Origin: DATFFO01 sp963772815
Lineage (GTDB): Bacteria > Actinomycetota > Acidimicrobiia > Spongiisociales > ZC4RG35
Direction of reading: 5' to 3'
NCBI GenBank assembly: GCA_963772815.1
Contig: CAVYYV010000005.1
Location: 434,001 to 498,000, forward strand
DNA length: 64,000 bases
The notes under the pieces are model-generated. The model searched no databases and was not told the origin of the DNA. It saw only the letters and a program-made list of their open reading frames with translations. Position 1 is the first letter of the stretch. The number at the start of each line of letters is the position of its first letter. Below are positions 60,514 to 64,000 of this stretch, in pieces. A program made the position numbers and the translations under genes.

Positions 60514-61914
60514 CTACTGGCCGGCGACCAGATCCCTCACCGCTCCGAACAGCAACGTAGCCTGAAGCTGATCGAAGGACTCGTCGGGATTGACCAATGA
60601 CCCGGCCACGACGAAGCGGCGGCCGTCCTGAAGCTCCACCAGCCAGTTCATCGCCACCAGGCCGGGCTCGGAGCCACCCTTGAAGGCAACGATCGAGAAA
60701 TCGCCCGCATCATCGGGGATGCCGGGATTGATGGTGAGGATCTTGGTCAGCGGGTCGCCCCGGCCGTACAGGCCGACCAGCACCCGGCACATGTCGCTCG
60801 GGGAGGCGAACCATTCGATCTTGTCGGGCTGGATCGGGTGATCGAACTCGGACAACGGGATGTCGGCCGGCGTGATGTCGGAGATCTGAGCGAGGATGTC
60901 GCGCCGGGTGGCCTCGTCGGCCCCGACCCATTGAGTCGCCAGGCCCGAGGCCGGGCCGACTTTGAGAGCGGTCAGGTCCATGGTGTCCATGAAGGGGATG
61001 TCGAGAGACGGTTGGGCCATTCCCCAGTCGGATAACGCCTGCTCGACAGCATCCCGCCCGACCAGGTTGATGAGATGGTCGGTGGCCGTGTTGTCGGACA
61101 GGGCGATCATCGCCTCGGCCATCTCCCGGACCGAGAACTCGGTTCCGGCGTCCTCGTTCTGGAGGACACCCGTGGGGATGGACTTGAGGCTGTCGGAGAT
61201 GGCCACCTTTTGGTCCCACGTGATGGTCCCCGCCTGGACCGCATCGGCAACCGCGCCGAGGACGTAGAGCTTGATGGCCGATCCCACCGGAGCCGGGCCG
61301 TCGGGGCCGGAGCGGAAGACGGCCTGACAGGATCCATCGCTGACATCCGCCACCAGCAACTCCAGATTCCCCATCTCGCCCAGCCGGTCTGCCGCGGCCT
61401 GAAAGTCCTTTGGTGGGTTGTCCAGCGTGGGCGGCTGGGCCGGCTGGATCAGCAGCCCCTGGATCCGGTGCGGGACGGTGGGCTCGATGGAGATCTGAGC
61501 TCGGATCCGCTCGCCGCCGGACCCTGGCCCCAGGAGGACCGTGGCATTGTCGCCCTGCCGTGATTCGACATCCACCACCGACCACTCGTCTCCCGGTGTC
61601 GAGACCTGCTGCACAACGGAGAGAAAGTCCTGATAGGAGACGTTGTCGATGAAATCGGCTGTGAAGTTTGCCTGGTATTCGGCTTCGCTCATGGTCCCGG
61701 CGTCGAATACTCCGTTCAGCCAATCGAGCCGCTCCATGAGAGCGTCGTCGGCGGCGAACGTAGTGGAGGTTGCTCTGTCGGGTGCGACGGATGAGGTCGA
61801 GGTCGGCGGAGACCCCGGACCGGCTGTGGTGCCCGTGGTGTCGGTCGTGGAGCCACCCTGGCAGGCCGACACAAGACCCAGTACCACCAGTAAGACGACG
61901 GCTCGACGCATCAT
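60514..61914 (-). CDS. Beta-lactamase-like serine hydrolase lipoprotein
   Basis: The 466-residue lipoprotein (lipobox LGLVSAC, cysteine 18; then a Thr/Ser-rich linker) has a class A beta-lactamase-like domain from about residue 185. Active-site elements are SxxK in PVGSAIKLYVL, SDN in ALSDNTATDHLI and KGG in VAFKGGSEPG. The region before it (about 60-165) resembles a Cpe/NTF2-like stalk found in such actinobacterial proteins. Whether it degrades beta-lactams or acts on peptidoglycan is unknown. Confidence 0.83.
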   Translation of the reverse strand: MMRRAVVLLVVLGLVSACQGGSTTDTTGTTAGPGSPPTSTSSVAPDRATSTTFAADDALMERLDWLNGVFDAGTMSEAEYQANFTADFIDNVSYQDFLSVVQQVSTPGDEWSVVDVESRQGDNATVLLGPGSGGERIRAQISIEPTVPHRIQGLLIQPAQPPTLDNPPKDFQAAADRLGEMGNLELLVADVSDGSCQAVFRSGPDGPAPVGSAIKLYVLGAVADAVQAGTITWDQKVAISDSLKSIPTGVLQNEDAGTEFSVREMAEAMIALSDNTATDHLINLVGRDAVEQALSDWGMAQPSLDIPFMDTMDLTALKVGPASGLATQWVGADEATRRDILAQISDITPADIPLSEFDHPIQPDKIEWFASPSDMCRVLVGLYGRGDPLTKILTINPGIPDDAGDFSIVAFKGGSEPGLVAMNWLVELQDGRRFVVAGSLVNPDESFDQLQATLLFGAVRDLVAGQ

Positions 61915-62054
61915 TGGTCCCCCGGCCGTTTGGGGCCGATCCAGTAGGCAGAGATGTCGTCCCGGACCCTATCCGCCGAGTGAGGCTTTGTGAGAATCGA
62001 ACTCCAGCCCTCTCCCGCTGGACCCGCTGTGCTCGGGACGGGCACGCGGAGCTA

Positions 62055-62060
62055 TAACCT
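62055..62060 (+). promoter_or_regulatory. Predicted -10 box for the terminal ABC operon
   Basis: TAACCT lies 8 nt before the ATG at 62069 inside the AT-richer CTATAACCT. No Shine-Dalgarno sequence is visible. Confidence 0.4.
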
Positions 62061-62068
62061 CGTGTCAA

Positions 62069-62956
62069 ATGTTGAGTATCGACGATTTGCACAAGTCCTA
62101 TGGCGATGTCGTCGCCCTGGATGGATGCAGCTTCACTGTGGAATCGGGTCGGATGCTCGGCTTCCTCGGTCCCAACGGGTCGGGCAAGACGACCACGATG
62201 CGCTCGGTGTTCGGGCTGGTGAGACCCGACTCGGGAAGGGTGACCTGGAATGACCAGCCGGTTACGCCCGAGTTGCGACGCCGATTCGGCTACATGCCGG
62301 AACAGCGCGGGCTCTATCCCAAGATGAAGGCCCGCGATCAGCTGCTCTATCTGGGGAGGCTGCACGGGCTGAGCAGGTCGGAGGCAGGCGAGGCAGCCGA
62401 TGCCTGGCTGGCCGAGCTGGGTTTGGCGGACCGTTCCACCGAAGCGGTCGAGAACCTGTCCCATGGCAACCAACAGCGGGTCCAGCTGGCGGCCGCCCTG
62501 GTCCACGACCCCGACCTGATGGTCCTCGACGAGCCTTTCTCGGGACTGGACCCGATTGGGGTGGACACGATGGCCGAGGTGCTCAGGCGGCAATCCCAAC
62601 AGGGCAAGTCGGTCGTCTTCTCGTCACACCAGCTCGACCTAGTCGAAGACCTGTGTGAGGACGTGGCCATCATCAACAAGGGCCACATCGTCCTGGCCGG
62701 ACAGGTGAAGAAACTGAAGGACGCCGCTCCCATCCGCCGCCTCGAGCTGGAAATGGACGGACCGGCCGACGAGGTGCTGAACACACTGGAGGGAGTACGG
62801 TCGTCCCGCACCGACGATCGGCGGCACATTCTGATGATCGACGCCGGTGTTGACGTGCGCGGGCTGCTGGGTGCAGCCGAGGCAGCCGGCCACGTGCGCC
62901 ATTTCATCTACACCACTCCGTCGCTGAGCGACCTGTTCAGGGAGGCGGTTCGATGA
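62069..62956 (+). CDS. ABC exporter ATP-binding protein (NatA-like)
   Basis: A 295-residue ATPase with Walker A GFLGPNGSGKTTTMR, signature NLSHGNQQRVQLAAAL, Walker B LMVLDEPFSGLDP and an extra C-terminal domain (about 215-295) as in NatA/CcmA-like proteins. It overlaps the permease gene as ATGA. Such pairs export sodium, drugs or lipids; the substrate is unknown. Confidence 0.9.
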   Translation: MLSIDDLHKSYGDVVALDGCSFTVESGRMLGFLGPNGSGKTTTMRSVFGLVRPDSGRVTWNDQPVTPELRRRFGYMPEQRGLYPKMKARDQLLYLGRLHGLSRSEAGEAADAWLAELGLADRSTEAVENLSHGNQQRVQLAAALVHDPDLMVLDEPFSGLDPIGVDTMAEVLRRQSQQGKSVVFSSHQLDLVEDLCEDVAIINKGHIVLAGQVKKLKDAAPIRRLELEMDGPADEVLNTLEGVRSSRTDDRRHILMIDAGVDVRGLLGAAEAAGHVRHFIYTTPSLSDLFREAVR

Positions 62957-64000
62957 CCGGGCTCAAAGGCGTGTTCCTGGTCGCGGGGCGGGAGTTGCGT
63001 GAACGCGCCCGCTCCAAGGCATACATCATCTCGACATTGTTCACAGTTCTGATCGTCGTGGGGGCGATCGTCATCCCGAGCATCATCGGAGGCGGGCCCA
63101 CCACCTACGACGTGGGGCTGGTGGGAACGGGCGGCCAACAGATCATCGACACCGCCAACCAGCTGGCAACGCAGCGGGCCGGGAACGAGACCGCCAACCA
63201 TTTCGACGTCAAGACCTACGACACCACCGCCCAGGCCGAGGCGGCGGTCAAGGACGGAACCATCGACGCCGCCATCGTGAACGGCACCGAATTGATCGTG
63301 GGCCACACCGGTGCATTTGGGGGCTCATCGGCCCCAGGGCTCCTGCAACAGGCAGCCAGCACAGCCCGGGTCCAGAACCTGGTGTCGAGCAACAAAGAGG
63401 CAGCCAACGTGGTGGAGATCCTGGGGTCGGAGCCTCTGTCCGTTCGCAGCGTCAATGGCGAGAACGAGGCGGAGCAGAACCTGCGAAGCGCCATCGCCTT
63501 CGGCGGGCTGATCATCATGTACATCGCCGTGCTCACCTACGGGCAGTGGATGTTGTCGGGCGTGACGGAAGAGAAGACCAACCGGGTGGTGGAGGTGCTC
63601 CTCTCAACGCTGCGGCCGTGGCAGATCTTCGCCGGGAAACTGATCGGAATCGGCACACTGGGGATCGGCCAGTTGGTCGTGCTGGCGGCCATGGCCTTGG
63701 GAGCCCTGCGTTTCAACAACTCGATTCAGATCCCCACCCTGCCGGTGGACTCGATGGTGGCCCTGATCGGGTGGTTCATACTGGGCTTCCTCCTCTATGC
63801 CACGATCTTCGGCGCCGCCGGATCCCTCGTATCGCGGATGGAGGACGCTCAGAATGCTGCTGCCCCGCTCTCGATCCTGGCCGTGATCGGATATCTGTTC
63901 AGCTTCACGGCCCTCAATGATCCGGGCGGGACGGTCAGTGTCGTGGGCACCTTCATACCCTTCACCGCACCCTACGTGGCTCCGATCCGACTCGCCTTCA
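62953..64000 (+). CDS. ABC-2-type exporter permease (NatB-like), cut by window end
   Basis: At least 349 residues are visible before the window ends, still in frame. A first membrane helix (TLFTVLIVVGAIVIPSII, about residues 30-47) is followed by a large external domain (about 50-175) and then membrane helices starting AFGGLIIMYIAVLTYGQWML and the conserved VTEEKTNRVVEVLLSTLRPW loop. This is the NatB/ABC2_membrane_3 pattern. The 3' end is missing. Confidence 0.88.
   Translation, partial: MTGLKGVFLVAGRELRERARSKAYIISTLFTVLIVVGAIVIPSIIGGGPTTYDVGLVGTGGQQIIDTANQLATQRAGNETANHFDVKTYDTTAQAEAAVKDGTIDAAIVNGTELIVGHTGAFGGSSAPGLLQQAASTARVQNLVSSNKEAANVVEILGSEPLSVRSVNGENEAEQNLRSAIAFGGLIIMYIAVLTYGQWMLSGVTEEKTNRVVEVLLSTLRPWQIFAGKLIGIGTLGIGQLVVLAAMALGALRFNNSIQIPTLPVDSMVALIGWFILGFLLYATIFGAAGSLVSRMEDAQNAAAPLSILAVIGYLFSFTALNDPGGTVSVVGTFIPFTAPYVAPIRLAF

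Noticed and set aside
61980..62060. tRNA-like T-loop GTTCGATTC on the minus strand upstream of the terminal ABC operon
   Set aside because: No matching acceptor, D or anticodon stems could be formed around it.
1..64000. CRISPR arrays, rRNA genes, prophage structural genes, replication origin
   Set aside because: No regularly spaced short repeats, no rRNA sequence, no capsid, tail or terminase genes and no DnaA-box cluster were seen.

Overview
The window is GC-rich, gene-dense DNA from an actinobacterium. Evidence for this is a WhiB-type Fe-S regulator (16.6 kb), a 6C small RNA (6.1 kb; this RNA class is known from actinobacteria), a deazaflavin (F420)-type oxidoreductase (60.1 kb), an overlapping lysC-asd pair, a dnaX-ybaB-recR cluster and a MoxR-DUF58 operon. 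I cannot fix the class; an uncultured Acidimicrobiia-like lineage is a guess. Many genes lack a Shine-Dalgarno sequence and have a TANNNT box 6-9 nt before the start codon, which suggests common leaderless transcription.

Layout. 1-11 kb: trans-sulfuration PLP enzyme, a RidA / ALDH7 / methyltransferase / DUF302 operon, Fe-S assembly genes erpA and mrp facing apart, the 6C RNA, a LytM peptidase / metallo-beta-lactamase-fold / NUDIX / FxsA operon, and a ProA-like dehydrogenase. 10.8-18.7 kb: molybdenum hydroxylase large subunit, selA-selB, whiB, an NfeD-type protease and a lone receiver domain. This stretch holds five apparent single-base frameshifts (two in the hydroxylase, one each in selA, selB and nfeD).

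18.75-28.64 kb: a 9.8-kb integrative element in tRNA-Pro(CGG), bounded by 19-bp direct repeats over the anticodon region. It has a tyrosine integrase and excisionase next to the tRNA, tandem CATCGCGCGT repeats near both ends, a MntA/HepT-type toxin-antitoxin pair, three insertion sequences (ISKra4-like, IS256, IS3), an IS-interrupted SEC-C gene and two exported proteins of unknown function. Next to attR (28.7-30.6 kb) lie a second toxin-antitoxin-like pair between duplicated flanks, probably the remnant of an earlier insertion, and a nucleotidyltransferase pair.

30.8-64 kb: mostly housekeeping genes. These are a discoidin-domain lipoprotein, lysC-asd, a membrane cyclophilin, a PHP phosphoesterase, a MurJ-like flippase, methylmalonyl-CoA epimerase, thiolase, GlpX, a class IV aminotransferase with a sulfotransferase, the MoxR/DUF58/DUF4129 cluster, recR-ybaB-dnaX, an ABC exporter, a phn-type ABC importer with a very unusual permease, a dGTPase, a DinB-family gene boxed by 54-bp inverted repeats, a nitroreductase, an F420-type oxidoreductase, a beta-lactamase-like lipoprotein and a NatAB-like exporter that runs off the end.

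Most operons have ATGA, GTGA or TTGA stop/start overlaps, which supports the chosen starts. The least ordinary features are the DinB cassette with long inverted repeats, the enlarged PhnE-type permease, the tRNA-Pro element with its duplicated flank, and the clustered indels through selA and selB.
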